Origin: an uncultured Methylococcaceae bacterium
Lineage (GTDB): Bacteria > Pseudomonadota > Gammaproteobacteria > Methylococcales > Methylomonadaceae
Direction of reading: 5' to 3'
DNA length: 56,525 nt
NCBI GenBank assembly: GCA_903927955.1
Contig: CAIYOW010000069.1
Coordinates: forward strand, 1 to 56,525
The translations under genes were made by a program, and so were the position numbers. The notes under the pieces were generated by a model. It did no database searches, was not told where the DNA came from, and saw nothing but the letters and a program-made list of their open reading frames with translations. Shown here piece after piece: positions 16,947-26,918 of this stretch (position 1 is the stretch's first letter; every line of letters starts with the position of its first letter).

Positions 16947-19565
16947 ATGACCCAGCACCACCTATCCTTGCTCGACGCATTTTTCAATCAATGCGAGCGA
17001 CAAATTATCCGCCTGCCTTGGCTACTGCTGTTGTTAAGCCTGTTGGCTTGCAGCGCTACAGGCTATTATGTGTATGGTCACCTTGGCATTAACTCCAACA
17101 CGGCAGACATGCTGTCCCCCGATTTGCCTTTCCAAAAAAACCAAAAACGCCTCAATAACGCATTCCCGCAAGACACCGCCACTATTTTGCTGATTGTGGA
17201 CGGTCAGACACCGGAAGAAACCACACAAGCCACCGGGCAATTGCAGCAGGTGCTCAGTAACCAGGGCGACCGTTTTGAATCGGTGCGAAACCCTAGCGAC
17301 AACGCCTTTTTCCGGCAACAAGCACTGCTCTATCTGGAGCAACCAGAACTTGATTCACTGGCGCAAAAACTGACTGATGCACAACCGTTTATCGGTCATT
17401 TGGCACAAAATTATAACTTGGATGGCCTGTTTGGCATTATCAGCCAAGGCTTAAACCAACACGACGAAAAAATCCCGTTAGAACTCAATCCGTTGTTAAT
17501 GGCCATTGACGACACTCTAAGCCAAGCACTGAATGGCGCAAGCAAGCCCTTGTCATGGCAAAATTTATTGGCAAATGACAAGTTCAATGCCAGTGCTGTG
17601 CATGGCTTGCTGATTGCCAAACCAAAACTCAATTACAACGAATTGTTGCCCGCTGATGTGGCTCAAGCAGCCACTCATGAGGCAGTGCGCCAAGTCATGG
17701 TCAACAACCCCCATGTAAAAATCCGCATCACCGGTGAAACCGCGTTGGAACACGAAGAAATGGAAAGCGTCACCCGTGGCGCCGAATGGGCAGGCATTGC
17801 CTCGTTTGTATTGGTTTTTGTGGTGCAATGGGTCGGCTTGCGCTCGTTAAAATTACTGATAATCTCTTATATCGTACTGGTTATGGGCCTGGTGTTCACA
17901 GCAGGGTTTGCCGCCATCACCGTGGGGCATCTTAATGTCATCTCCATTGCCTTCGCCACCTTATACATTGGCCTGGGGGTTGATTACGCAGTGCACATCT
18001 GCCTGTATTACCGGGAACGGCGTGCACGTGGCTACGACAACCCGCAAGCCATCCACCACAGCATCAAAGGCGTAGGCTCTTCTTTGTTTATGTGTGCGGT
18101 GACCACTGCGCTGGGTTTTTTGGCTTTTATCCCGACCGATTACGCGGGCGTTTCTGAATTGGGCATCATTTCCGGCGGCGGCATTTTCATTGGCCTGCTG
18201 ATTTCCCTGACGGTCTTGCCCGCCCTGTTTGCGGTGTGGCCCGTCAACAACCCTAAGCCCATGAGTTCGGCATTCATACCGCACTTTATGGTGACCTTAC
18301 CGTTCCGTTATTCGACCACCATCCGAGTGCTTGCCATTTTGCTGGGCATAGGGTCGTGTGCAGTGCTGACCCAGTTAAAATTTGATTCCAACCCCATTAA
18401 CCTGCGTGACCCCAACAGCGAATCTGTGCTGGCGTTTAAGGAGCTGGTCAAATCCAAGAACGATTCACCCTTTGCCTTGACCGGCCTTGCCAGCAGCTTG
18501 AACGACGCCAACACCGTGGCAGAAAAAATGCAGCATTTGCCGAGTGTACACGATGCCATTACACTCGCCAGCTTTGTCGCCAAAAACCAAGCAGAAAAGC
18601 TGGCGACCTTGGATGACTTAAACTTGGTTTTAGGCAACCAATTGGAAAGTTTTGGCCATCAACTACCAGAAAATAGCCAAGCCAAAGCTGCTTTGACAAA
18701 ATTTAGCCGGGAGCTGAAAAAAGCCATTGCCGAAAACAGCGCCCATGCCCCCAAAGCCACGTTAATACAATTGCAACAACACGTTGATGCCTTGCTAGCC
18801 AAAGCGGACAGCTCCGACCAACCGGAAACCCTCTACCAAGGCTTGCAGCAAGATTTGCTAGGGCTGTTGCCGTTTACTTTGGAACGGCTTAAAACCAGCC
18901 TGACCGCCCATGAATTTGGCATTGGCGATATTCCTGATGCCATCCGTTCGGAATGGCTCAGCAAAGAGGGGCTTTATAAAATCCTTATCACCCCCAAAGC
19001 AGACATCAACGACGACAGCAACCTTAAGCAATTTGTCGCCGAGGTACAAAGCATTGATGACAGCGTATCTGGCCTGCCAGTTTCCGATTTGGCCAGCGGG
19101 GCGGCGGTGGTCAAAGCCTTTCTGCAAGCTTTTGGCGGTGCTTTCTTAGCTATCCTGATCGTACTGCTGGTCATTTATAAAAGCTTCTACCAAACCGCCT
19201 TGGTGCTGGGCCCGCTGATTTTAGCGGCACTATTGACGGGAGCCACCAATGTTTTGTTAAATAATGATTTCAATTTTGCCAATATTATCGCTTTGCCATT
19301 GCTATTGGGCTTGGGTATAGACAGCAGCATCCTGATTATGCACCGCTTACATTTTCACTTAAGTGCAGAAGAAAATCTATTGCAAAGCAGCACTACACGC
19401 GGCATCATTTTTAGCTCACTGACCACCTTATGCAGTTTTTCCAGCCTATCATTCACCCCGCATCAAGGCATGGCCAGCATGGGCTTGTTGTTGTCACTGG
19501 GCTTGTTATTCACCGTAATATGCTCTTTAGTGGTTTTACCCGCCTTTAGTGGTAAAAAGGTATAG
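16947..19565 (+). CDS. hpnN: Hopanoid transporter HpnN (RND/MMPL family)
   Basis: An 872-residue RND-type inner-membrane transporter, the HpnN family that moves hopanoids to the outer membrane. The layout is classic: one N-terminal helix (about 20-45), a large periplasmic loop (about 46-265), a helix bundle (about 275-440, including YIGLGVDYAVHICLYYRERRARG), a second periplasmic loop (about 480-725) and a second bundle (about 730-872, including LLLGLGIDSSILIMHR). The paired GLGxD motifs in the two bundles are the expected proton-relay Asp sites. It lies 39 bp after hpnG in the same run. Confidence 0.93.
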   Translation: MTQHHLSLLDAFFNQCERQIIRLPWLLLLLSLLACSATGYYVYGHLGINSNTADMLSPDLPFQKNQKRLNNAFPQDTATILLIVDGQTPEETTQATGQLQQVLSNQGDRFESVRNPSDNAFFRQQALLYLEQPELDSLAQKLTDAQPFIGHLAQNYNLDGLFGIISQGLNQHDEKIPLELNPLLMAIDDTLSQALNGASKPLSWQNLLANDKFNASAVHGLLIAKPKLNYNELLPADVAQAATHEAVRQVMVNNPHVKIRITGETALEHEEMESVTRGAEWAGIASFVLVFVVQWVGLRSLKLLIISYIVLVMGLVFTAGFAAITVGHLNVISIAFATLYIGLGVDYAVHICLYYRERRARGYDNPQAIHHSIKGVGSSLFMCAVTTALGFLAFIPTDYAGVSELGIISGGGIFIGLLISLTVLPALFAVWPVNNPKPMSSAFIPHFMVTLPFRYSTTIRVLAILLGIGSCAVLTQLKFDSNPINLRDPNSESVLAFKELVKSKNDSPFALTGLASSLNDANTVAEKMQHLPSVHDAITLASFVAKNQAEKLATLDDLNLVLGNQLESFGHQLPENSQAKAALTKFSRELKKAIAENSAHAPKATLIQLQQHVDALLAKADSSDQPETLYQGLQQDLLGLLPFTLERLKTSLTAHEFGIGDIPDAIRSEWLSKEGLYKILITPKADINDDSNLKQFVAEVQSIDDSVSGLPVSDLASGAAVVKAFLQAFGGAFLAILIVLLVIYKSFYQTALVLGPLILAALLTGATNVLLNNDFNFANIIALPLLLGLGIDSSILIMHRLHFHLSAEENLLQSSTTRGIIFSSLTTLCSFSSLSFTPHQGMASMGLLLSLGLLFTVICSLVVLPAFSGKKV

Positions 19566-19639
19566 CCACACGATGCCACAAGCAACTATTGGAGGCATCA
19601 GGCCAACAAACATCAATGCCAACTCAACAGAGGTACCGA

Positions 19640-21031
19640 ATGTCTTTTAGCATCGCCGAACTTTTTGACCAACACAGCACCGACAAATTTGACCTGCACG
19701 AACAGTACCTTAACAACCAAATGGTCAGGGTGCTGAAAACCATCGGTTATGACCGCCATTATAAAAAAGCACTGGGTCAGTATTTATACGACCAAGAAGG
19801 CACTGAATACTTAGATTTGCTCAGTGGCTTTGGTGTGTTTGCCATAGGCCGCAACCATCCTACTGTTATCAGTGCCTTGAAGGAGACTTTGAGCTTAGAA
19901 TTGCCCAACTTGGTGCAATTGGATGTATCGGTGTTGAGCGGCTTGCTGGCCCAAGCACTGTTAAAAACCACGCCGGAAAACATCAATAAAATGTTCTTCT
20001 GCAATTCCGGCACAGAAGCGGTTGAAGCCGCCATTAAATTTGCCCGCTATACCACCAAGCGCGAAAAAATTCTTTTTTGTGAACACGGCTATCATGGCTT
20101 GACCCTGGGGGCTCTGTCGCTGAATGGTGAAAACATTTTCCGCGAAGGTTTCGGACCGTTATTGCCAGGCTGTAGCGCCATCCCGTTTAATGATTTGGCA
20201 GCCTTGGAAGCCGCTTTAAGTAGTCATGATGTGGCTGCTTTTATTGTCGAACCCATCCAAGGCAAAGGCGTTAATGTGCCGACTGACGACTATTTGCCGG
20301 AAGTGCAGCGGCTATGCAAAAAATACGGCACCTTATTCGTTGCCGATGAAGTGCAAACCGGCTTGGGCCGTACCGGAAAATTCTGGGCCATTGACCATTG
20401 GGACGTACAGCCAGATATGATTTGTATGGCTAAAGCCTTGTCCGGTGGCTTTGTGCCGGTCGGCGGCGTGGCCATCACCGAAAAAATCATGGACACCGTT
20501 TATAACCGTATGGACCGCGCCGTTGTGCATGGCTCAACCTTCTCAAAAAACAATATGGCAATGGCGGCAGGCTTGGCTACGCTGCATGTGCTGGAAGAAG
20601 AAAAACTGGTTGAAAACAGCCTTAAGGTCGGCACGGATATTATTGACAGCCTCAACGCTATGAGTGGCCAATATGAATTCCTTAAAGAAGCACGCGGCAA
20701 AGGCATGATGATTGCAATTGAATTCCAAGCACCAAAAAGCCTGACCCTGAAAGCCGCTTGGATGATGTTGGAAGCCGCCAATAAAGGTTTGTTCTGCCAG
20801 ATGATCACCATCCCATTGTTCAAGGAGCATCACATCCTTACCCAAGTTGCCGGGCACGGCATGAACGTGGTCAAGCTATTGCCACCATTGAACCTGACCC
20901 AACAAGACCGTGACCATATTGTCAACAGCTTTGACCAAGCCATTGCCGACACCCATCAAATACCTGGCTCAATTTGGGATTTGGGCAAAAACCTCGCCAG
21001 TCACGCACTAAAAGCCAAAAAAGGAAACTGA
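19640..21031 (+). CDS. hpnO: HpnO-type aminotransferase (aminobacteriohopanetriol)
   Basis: A 463-residue class III, PLP-dependent aminotransferase. The PLP lysine is K265 in MAKALSGGFVPVGG, the pyridoxal Asp is in LFVADEVQTGLGRTG, and the phosphate site is FCNSGTEAVEAAIK. Similar enzymes are ornithine/acetylornithine aminotransferases. Placement right after hpnN, and the N-terminal SIAELFDQHSTDKFDLHEQYLN extension, point to HpnO, which puts the C-35 amino group on bacteriohopanepolyols. The ATG at 19640 with AGAGG upstream is preferred over a TTG at 19589. copC starts one base after its stop. Confidence 0.9.
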   Translation: MSFSIAELFDQHSTDKFDLHEQYLNNQMVRVLKTIGYDRHYKKALGQYLYDQEGTEYLDLLSGFGVFAIGRNHPTVISALKETLSLELPNLVQLDVSVLSGLLAQALLKTTPENINKMFFCNSGTEAVEAAIKFARYTTKREKILFCEHGYHGLTLGALSLNGENIFREGFGPLLPGCSAIPFNDLAALEAALSSHDVAAFIVEPIQGKGVNVPTDDYLPEVQRLCKKYGTLFVADEVQTGLGRTGKFWAIDHWDVQPDMICMAKALSGGFVPVGGVAITEKIMDTVYNRMDRAVVHGSTFSKNNMAMAAGLATLHVLEEEKLVENSLKVGTDIIDSLNAMSGQYEFLKEARGKGMMIAIEFQAPKSLTLKAAWMMLEAANKGLFCQMITIPLFKEHHILTQVAGHGMNVVKLLPPLNLTQQDRDHIVNSFDQAIADTHQIPGSIWDLGKNLASHALKAKKGN

Positions 21032-21032
21032 C

Positions 21033-21383
21033 ATGAAAAAATTGGCCTTATTGTTGTTGTGCTTTGCTTGCCAGCAGCCGCTAGTCCATGCCCATGCCGT
21101 GGTCACCGACCACTCGCTTAAAATCCAGCCCATCCATGCCAATACAGCCGAAACCGTCACGCTCAATTTCAACTCCAAAATTGAATTGGGCTTATCGCAA
21201 GTGTTTCTGGTCAGTACTGGCGATCAACTGTCGCCACTAGCCCTAAGCAAAGGCGAGCTACCCGGCCAAATGGCGATTGCCGTCCCCGCCTTATCACCCG
21301 GGGATTATGCCTTAAAAATGAAAGTGTTTGCCGCTGATGGCCATCTTACTGAAGATGTCATCCATTTCACTGTTAGCCCATAG
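21033..21383 (+). CDS. copC: CopC-family periplasmic copper-binding protein
   Basis: A 116-residue secreted protein. Signal peptide cleavage after LVHA (about residue 20) would expose an N-terminal His (HAVVTDHS). With the Asp and His of AADGHLTEDVIHF this forms the histidine-brace Cu(II) site of CopC. The one-domain beta-barrel length is typical. It lies one base after hpnO and 8 bp before the CopD gene, so copper uptake genes appear to ride on the hopanoid transcript. In a methanotroph copper demand is high, but that link is an inference. Confidence 0.85.
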   Translation: MKKLALLLLCFACQQPLVHAHAVVTDHSLKIQPIHANTAETVTLNFNSKIELGLSQVFLVSTGDQLSPLALSKGELPGQMAIAVPALSPGDYALKMKVFAADGHLTEDVIHFTVSP

Positions 21384-21391
21384 GTTTTAAT

Positions 21392-23056
21392 ATGGCTGGT
21401 ATTGCAGATTTTCTTGACTCGTTGATTGGCGGTTTCGCACTCATTTGTTACTGTTTTGCCTTAGGCAGCCTGTTTTGGGGGCTGTTCGTGCTACGCCCTT
21501 GGCATCGGAGTGTGGGCTATACGCCTGCGTTATTAGAACGCACTGTCAAACTCTTATACCTGGGCGGTTTTGCCTTGGCGGGTGCGCAAGCATTTAAAAT
21601 TGTGCTGAAAATTTGGCTGATGGCGGCGGTTCTGCAAAAATGGCCATTCCCTGAATTTGCTGACACCACGCAATTTATCGGCGGTGTTATCCGTGCCACT
21701 TTAACCTTGGCTTTGGCGGGTTATTGTTATTTTGTCCTGAGTAAAAACCCTTACTCTAAGCAATGTTGGCAAACGGCTTGCCTAGTAGCGCTACCCATGG
21801 TCATTTCCGGTGCATGGCTAGTCCATGCCGCCGGACGTTTCGATAACCCAGCACCACTGATGGCGTTGACGGTCATCCATCAATTGGGGGCAGCGGCATG
21901 GATTGGCGGGGTATTCCATTTGGTCAATATTTGGCTAATGCGTAGCCAGCAACAAATCCCCGACCATTTATGGCCCACCCTGTTGAAGCGTTTTTCTATC
22001 TTCGGCATGATTTCAGTGGGGATCATTTTATCGACCGGCTTACCAATGGCTTTCCAGTATATTGACAGTTGGAACGGCTTTATCGGCACCGGTTACGGCA
22101 ATTTGTTGACGGTCAAGATCATTTTGCTGGGCTTAGCATTAGGTCTGGCTTGGTTAAACAAAACCTCGGTGCAAACGTATTACCGTACCCACAACAGCCA
22201 CACACTGACCCGTCGCCTGCCCTACTACATTGAAGCCGAATCGTTGGTGTTGGTCACTTTATTGTTCACCGCCGCCAGTTTGGCCTCGCAACCTCCGGCG
22301 ATAGACATCCCTAACCTGACCGCAAGCTGGCAGGAAGTGGTCAATATGTTTGCACCGCAAATACCAAGGGTTGCCTCGCCTACCCACCAAGCCCTGATTG
22401 CCGGTGAAGCGGGCCGGGTAGCCATTATTGGGCAAGTGCCATCAGAAGCGGCAACCGCTTGGTCTGATTACAACCATAACATCGCCGGTATTTTTTTGAC
22501 CAGCATGAGCTTTTTCGCGATGTTGTCGTATTTGCGATTGCCTGCTGCGCTGTCGGCTTTTGACCGTTATTTGGGCTATTGCACACGCTATTGGCCTATT
22601 GGCTTTGTCGGTTTGGGGATATTTTTGTTTTTCCGCAGTGATGCCGAAACGTGGCCATTGGGACCAATTGGCTTTTGGGAAAGCACCTTTAACAATGGCG
22701 AAGTGTTGCAGCACCGCATCGCGACTTTGCTAGTGTTTGTACTGGGCGTGTTGGAACTGATTGCGCGGATGCCCAAAAACCAAAACAGTTACTGGCCTTA
22801 TTTTTTCCCTATTTTGGCTGCTTTTGGTGGCTTAATGCTACTGACCCATTCTCATGTGGGTTTCCAAGCGAAAAGTGCCTTTTTGATTCAGGTCGGGCAT
22901 ACCTTGATGGGCGTTTTCTCGCTGATACTGGCTTGCGGACGCTGGCTGGAATTGAAACTGGACAGCCCAGGCAAAAATATTGCAGGTTTTGTTTCGGTGG
23001 CGGCATTGTTCCAGATTGGTATTATTTTGATGTTCTATCGGGAGCCGTTGTATTAG
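21392..23056 (+). CDS. copD: CopD-family copper membrane protein (long form)
   Basis: A 554-residue multi-pass inner-membrane protein. The first 300 residues carry the CopD pattern (LIHQLGAAAWIGGVFHL with conserved His, TGLPMAFQYIDSWNGFIGTGYGNLLTVKIILLGLALGLAWLNK). After a loop at about 305-360, the last 190 residues add about five more helices (VGLGIFLFFRSDAETWPLGPIGFWE, LQHRIATLLVFVLGVLELIARM, GLMLLTHSHVGFQAKSAFLIQVGHTLMGVF) with several membrane histidines. This tail is absent from the short CopD of plasmid cop operons. With CopC it probably imports copper. Confidence 0.85.
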   Translation: MAGIADFLDSLIGGFALICYCFALGSLFWGLFVLRPWHRSVGYTPALLERTVKLLYLGGFALAGAQAFKIVLKIWLMAAVLQKWPFPEFADTTQFIGGVIRATLTLALAGYCYFVLSKNPYSKQCWQTACLVALPMVISGAWLVHAAGRFDNPAPLMALTVIHQLGAAAWIGGVFHLVNIWLMRSQQQIPDHLWPTLLKRFSIFGMISVGIILSTGLPMAFQYIDSWNGFIGTGYGNLLTVKIILLGLALGLAWLNKTSVQTYYRTHNSHTLTRRLPYYIEAESLVLVTLLFTAASLASQPPAIDIPNLTASWQEVVNMFAPQIPRVASPTHQALIAGEAGRVAIIGQVPSEAATAWSDYNHNIAGIFLTSMSFFAMLSYLRLPAALSAFDRYLGYCTRYWPIGFVGLGIFLFFRSDAETWPLGPIGFWESTFNNGEVLQHRIATLLVFVLGVLELIARMPKNQNSYWPYFFPILAAFGGLMLLTHSHVGFQAKSAFLIQVGHTLMGVFSLILACGRWLELKLDSPGKNIAGFVSVAALFQIGIILMFYREPLY

Positions 23057-23541
23057 CGGATGGGTAGGGCTGTAGCGCATTGGCAATAGCTTCGCTATGT
23101 AATTTATGATATTTAGGCAGGTTTGTTCTGTCTAAATTTCCAGCTTTTAGCCCATTAAGATGCTTATTGCGCAACAAACCCCCAATGCCAAGTGCAACAT
23201 GTGCTTTACTATCGTGAAAATTTCATACCGTTCTAACGATATTTTGCAAAACAGGTAATATCGACATCATATAAACAGTTTATTTTGTGAGCCCCAAATC
23301 AGCTGGTGCTAACATTTTGACAAGTTTTTGCCAACCACAAGCTCAATGAGTGGTAGCCCTCCCGATTAGCCCCTTGCTTTATCTATTACCCTTTGCCCAA
23401 TAAAATAAAGCTATTTTCAGTATGTAGAAATTAGCCAGCCTGTTAGCCCTTGCGACAATTTTTACAACTAAAACGCAAAGCAGTAAAGTCTATGGCATAA
23501 TGGGCGGATTTTTTAATAACTACTATAAAACGAGGACAATC
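23057..23541 (+). promoter_or_regulatory. Intergenic region with yajC promoter
   Basis: An AT-rich gap of nearly 500 bases between copD and yajC with no convincing gene. A probable yajC promoter is the extended -10 element TGG-CATAAT (23493-23501), which can work with the weak -35 region seen here. The transcript would have a leader of about 35 nt, and the ribosome-binding site GAGGA is at 23532-23536. The queA-tgt genes that often precede yajC are missing. Nothing else was recognised in 23057-23450. Confidence 0.4.
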
Positions 23542-23919
23542 ATGAGTTTATTTATCTCCGACGCAGTTGCAGCGGCAGCTCCTGCGGCACAGCAGCCCGG
23601 CATTGAAGGCATGTTGTTTCCAGTGGCCATTTTAGTGTTTTTTTATGTGCTGTTCATTCGTCCGCAAGCCAAACGCACCAAGGAAAAAAAGCTGATGACC
23701 GCTGCCCTCAATAAAGGTGTTGAAGTAGTCACTACGGGCGGTATTCTGGGTAAGGTGGCTGATTTGGATGATAATTTTGTCAAGATTGAAATATCAGAAA
23801 ACACCTTTATTTTTGTGCAAAGGCACAATATTGAGACCATGCTACCTAAAGGCACGTTTAAGGCGGTCACTAAAAAAAGCAGCGCTGTCACGGCTGATAC
23901 GCTGGTAAAGAAAAATTGA
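23542..23919 (+). CDS. yajC: Sec translocon accessory subunit YajC
   Basis: A 125-residue single-helix inner-membrane protein of the SecDF-YajC complex. A short periplasmic Ala-rich N-terminus is followed by one TM helix (FPVAILVFFYVLFIRPQ, about 28-45), then the conserved cytoplasmic KRTKEKKLMTAALNKGVEVVTTGGILGKVADLDDNFVKIEIS segment. The ATG at 23542 has GAGGA five bases upstream; an in-frame ATG at 23500 overlaps the -10 box and is rejected. It is followed by secD and secF. Confidence 0.95.
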   Translation: MSLFISDAVAAAAPAAQQPGIEGMLFPVAILVFFYVLFIRPQAKRTKEKKLMTAALNKGVEVVTTGGILGKVADLDDNFVKIEISENTFIFVQRHNIETMLPKGTFKAVTKKSSAVTADTLVKKN

Positions 23920-24001
23920 TTGATAGGGCATCATAAATGGCGGCAGCAAGCGACCGCTCCGCCATTTTGTTGGAAGCAGCTTAAATTGTTGGAATAACCT
24001 A

Positions 24002-25852
24002 ATGCAAAACCATTTCCCCCTCTGGAAAAACCTGATCATTCTTGGCGTTTTTTTTGTCTCGCTGATTTATGCGCTGCCCAGTTTGTACGGTGAAGACCCC
24101 TCTGTGCAGATATCATCGGTCAACAGCCAAAAACTGGGGTCTGATAAAGCCAATGAAATCGAGTTGGCGGTTAAAGCTGCTGGCGTAAGTGCCAAAGCAC
24201 TTGAAGTGAACGACGAACAAGTTTTAGTGCGCCTTAACAATACCGACGACCAATTGAAAATTGCTGACTTGCTGCGCGAACAATTAGGCAAAAGCATGAC
24301 TGTGGCGTTAAATCTGGCACCCACCACACCCGCTTGGTTGCGGGCCATTGGCGCCAAATCCATGTATTTGGGTCTGGACTTGCGCGGTGGCGTACACTTT
24401 CTGCTGGAAGTGGACATGGATGCTGCGGTCAGGCAAGCGGAAGAACGCTATGTCGATGATGTACGCGTGGCGTTGCGTAATGAAAAAATCCGTTATCTGG
24501 GTGTAGTAAAAGATGCGGGCTTTATTAAAGTCACGCTTAAGGGCCCTGAGGATAAAACCGCTTTATTAGCCTTGTTGGACAAAGACTTCCATTTGTCTTT
24601 GGATGTGAAAGAGCCGCCCGAACAAGACCAAGTCTGGCTAAAAATTTCTGAATATCAGGAAAAAGAAATCAGGAAATTGGCAGTCAGCCAAAATATGACC
24701 GCTTTACGTAATCGGGTCAATGAGCTGGGGGTTGCCGAGCCGGTTATTCAGCAACAAGGCGAGAACCGCATTGTGGTGCAGTTGCCGGGTGTGCAGGACA
24801 CTACCCGCGCCAAAGAAATCTTGGGCACCACCGCGACCTTGGAATATCGCTTGGTGGATGTTGAACATGATGTGATGAAAGCCATTGAGGGTCACCCGCC
24901 GGTCAACAGCCGCTTGTATTATGACAAAAACGGCGGCCCTATTCTGTTGGACAAGCGCATTATTGTCACCGGCGACCAGATTGTCGATGCCTCTTCTGGT
25001 ATGGATCAAGATGGCAGGGCGGCGGTGTTCATTTCGCTGGACGGCCCGGGCGCTGCAAAAATGGGCAAAGTGACCCAAACCAATGTCGGCAAGCCGATGG
25101 CGGTGGTGTTTATTGAGTACAGGGTTGAAACCAAACTGGTCAACGGTGAAAAAATACGCCATAAAGAAAAAGTGGAAAAAGTTATCAGCGTGGCCACTAT
25201 CCAAGGTGTGTTCAGCAAGCGTTTCCAAACCACCGGTTTGGACAGCCCACAAGAAGCCCGTAATCTGTCACTGTTGTTGCGGGCGGGCGCGTTGGCCGCA
25301 CCGGTTGATATTGTGGAAGAGCGCACTGTGGGCCCTAGCTTGGGTCAAGACAACATAAACAAAGGCTTTTTGTCGTTCATCGTCGGCTTTGGCTTGGTGG
25401 TGTTGTTTATGATGGTTTATTACAAGTTGTTTGGCATGATTGCCAATTTAGCTTTGGCTTTTAACGTGGTCATTGTGGTGTCAATCTTGTCCATGCTGCA
25501 AGCCACGCTCACCTTGCCGGGCATTGCCGGTATCATCCTCACCGTGGGCATGTCTGTTGATGCTAACGTATTGATTTTTGAGCGTATTAAAGAAGAGCTG
25601 CGGCACGGCAACGCACCTCAGACGAGTATTTTTATCGGCTATGAGAAAGCTTTTGCCACCATTCTTGATTCGCATGTCACCAATTTGGTGGTGGCTATTG
25701 TGCTGTTTGCCTTTGGCACCGGTTCGGTGAAAGGTTTTGCGGTCACCCTGATCATCGGTATTTTGTCATCGATGTTCACTGCCATCACCGGCACACGGAT
25801 GATCATCAACTGGATTTATGGCAACCGTCGGGTTGAAAAATTGTCGATTTAG
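24002..25852 (+). CDS. secD: Protein translocase subunit SecD
   Basis: A 616-residue RND-like subunit that uses the proton gradient to pull secreted proteins out of SecYEG. It has an N-terminal helix (about 7-27) and the signature LGLDLRGGVHFLLEVD (about 120-135). A large periplasmic domain (P1 base and head) runs to about 445. A six-helix bundle follows, with SVDANVLIFERIKEEL (about 518-535) and a C-terminal TGTRMIINWIYG. The length matches E. coli SecD. It is 82 bp after yajC and 49 bp before secF. Confidence 0.97.
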   Translation: MQNHFPLWKNLIILGVFFVSLIYALPSLYGEDPSVQISSVNSQKLGSDKANEIELAVKAAGVSAKALEVNDEQVLVRLNNTDDQLKIADLLREQLGKSMTVALNLAPTTPAWLRAIGAKSMYLGLDLRGGVHFLLEVDMDAAVRQAEERYVDDVRVALRNEKIRYLGVVKDAGFIKVTLKGPEDKTALLALLDKDFHLSLDVKEPPEQDQVWLKISEYQEKEIRKLAVSQNMTALRNRVNELGVAEPVIQQQGENRIVVQLPGVQDTTRAKEILGTTATLEYRLVDVEHDVMKAIEGHPPVNSRLYYDKNGGPILLDKRIIVTGDQIVDASSGMDQDGRAAVFISLDGPGAAKMGKVTQTNVGKPMAVVFIEYRVETKLVNGEKIRHKEKVEKVISVATIQGVFSKRFQTTGLDSPQEARNLSLLLRAGALAAPVDIVEERTVGPSLGQDNINKGFLSFIVGFGLVVLFMMVYYKLFGMIANLALAFNVVIVVSILSMLQATLTLPGIAGIILTVGMSVDANVLIFERIKEELRHGNAPQTSIFIGYEKAFATILDSHVTNLVVAIVLFAFGTGSVKGFAVTLIIGILSSMFTAITGTRMIINWIYGNRRVEKLSI

Positions 25853-25901
25853 TTTGGTGTTTGCCAAGCTTTGGGCTTAATGCATTTATAAAGATCAAAA
25901 T

Positions 25902-26828
25902 ATGAAAACAACCACTATTAATTTTATAGGCAACCGCAACATTGCCATGGGCTTTTCTGGGATATTGATGGTGATTGCCATAGTGTCTTTGTTTAGCAAA
26001 GGCTTGCTGATGGGCATCGATTTCACGGGCGGCACGTTGATTGAAGTGGGTTATTCCCAGCCCGCCGACTTGACCGCACTACGCAAGACGTTGGATGACA
26101 ATGGCTTTAATGATGCCACCGTGCAAAACTTCGGCACATCCAAAGATGTGCTGATACGCTTGAAACTGCAAGAAGGTGTCAGCAGTGCCGACTTGAGCGT
26201 GGGCGTGTTGGATGCCATCAATAAAAATGTCAGCGAACCAGCCAAATTGCGCCGGGTGGAATTTGTCGGCCCGCAAGTGGGTGACGATTTGGCTCAAGAT
26301 GGTTTTTTGGCATTGCTGTATTCAAGCATCGGTATCTTGGTTTATGTGGCTTGGCGGTTTGAATGGAAATTTTCTGTCGGTGCGATTATTGCGACTTTCC
26401 ATGACGTGATTGTGACCTTGGGGGTATTTTCCATTTTTGGTCTGGAGTTTGACTTGACCGTTCTGGCGGCGATTTTAGCCTTGATCGGCTACTCGCTAAA
26501 CGACACCATTGTGGTCTACGACCGTATCCGCGAAAATTTCCGGTTGCTGAGAAAAACCAGCACCGAAGATATTATGAACATTTCCATCAACGAAACGCTA
26601 AGCCGTACCATCATGACTTCGTTAACGGTCATTTTGGTATTGTCGGCCCTGTTTTTCTTGGGTGGTGAAGTGATCCATAACTTCTCGTTAGCCTTGTTGT
26701 TCGGTGTGTTTTTTGGCACCTACTCATCCATCTTTATCGCTAGCCCGATGTCATTGATTCTAGGCATCAGCCCCGAAGACCTGATGGTGCCCATCAAAGA
26801 AGGTGCTGATATTGACACGATGCCTTAA
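25902..26828 (+). CDS. secF: Protein translocase subunit SecF
   Basis: A 308-residue partner of SecD. A first helix (about 15-33) is followed by GIDFTGGTLIEVGY (the SecF counterpart of the SecD signature), a small periplasmic domain, RRVEFVGPQVGDDL, and a five-helix bundle with IGYSLNDTIVVYDRIRENFR (about 195-215) and SRTIMTSLTVILVLSALFFLGG. It ends the yajC-secD-secF run; a separate ndk promoter follows. Confidence 0.97.
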   Translation: MKTTTINFIGNRNIAMGFSGILMVIAIVSLFSKGLLMGIDFTGGTLIEVGYSQPADLTALRKTLDDNGFNDATVQNFGTSKDVLIRLKLQEGVSSADLSVGVLDAINKNVSEPAKLRRVEFVGPQVGDDLAQDGFLALLYSSIGILVYVAWRFEWKFSVGAIIATFHDVIVTLGVFSIFGLEFDLTVLAAILALIGYSLNDTIVVYDRIRENFRLLRKTSTEDIMNISINETLSRTIMTSLTVILVLSALFFLGGEVIHNFSLALLFGVFFGTYSSIFIASPMSLILGISPEDLMVPIKEGADIDTMP

Positions 26829-26847
26829 CCGGACACCCGCCTAGTTT

Positions 26848-26875
26848 CTTGATTAGGCCGTGCATCAGCTATAAT
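26848..26875 (+). promoter_or_regulatory. Sigma-70 promoter of ndk
   Basis: A consensus -10 TATAAT lies at 26870-26875, with CTTGAT (26848-26853, spacing 16) or TTGATT (26849-26854, spacing 15) as the -35. Transcription would start near 26882, about 37 nt before the ndk ATG, with GGAGA at 26902-26907 as the ribosome-binding site. Confidence 0.6.
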
Positions 26876-26918
26876 AGACTCTTTTACCTTAACCCTATCT
26901 AATCGGAGACAAACCCTC

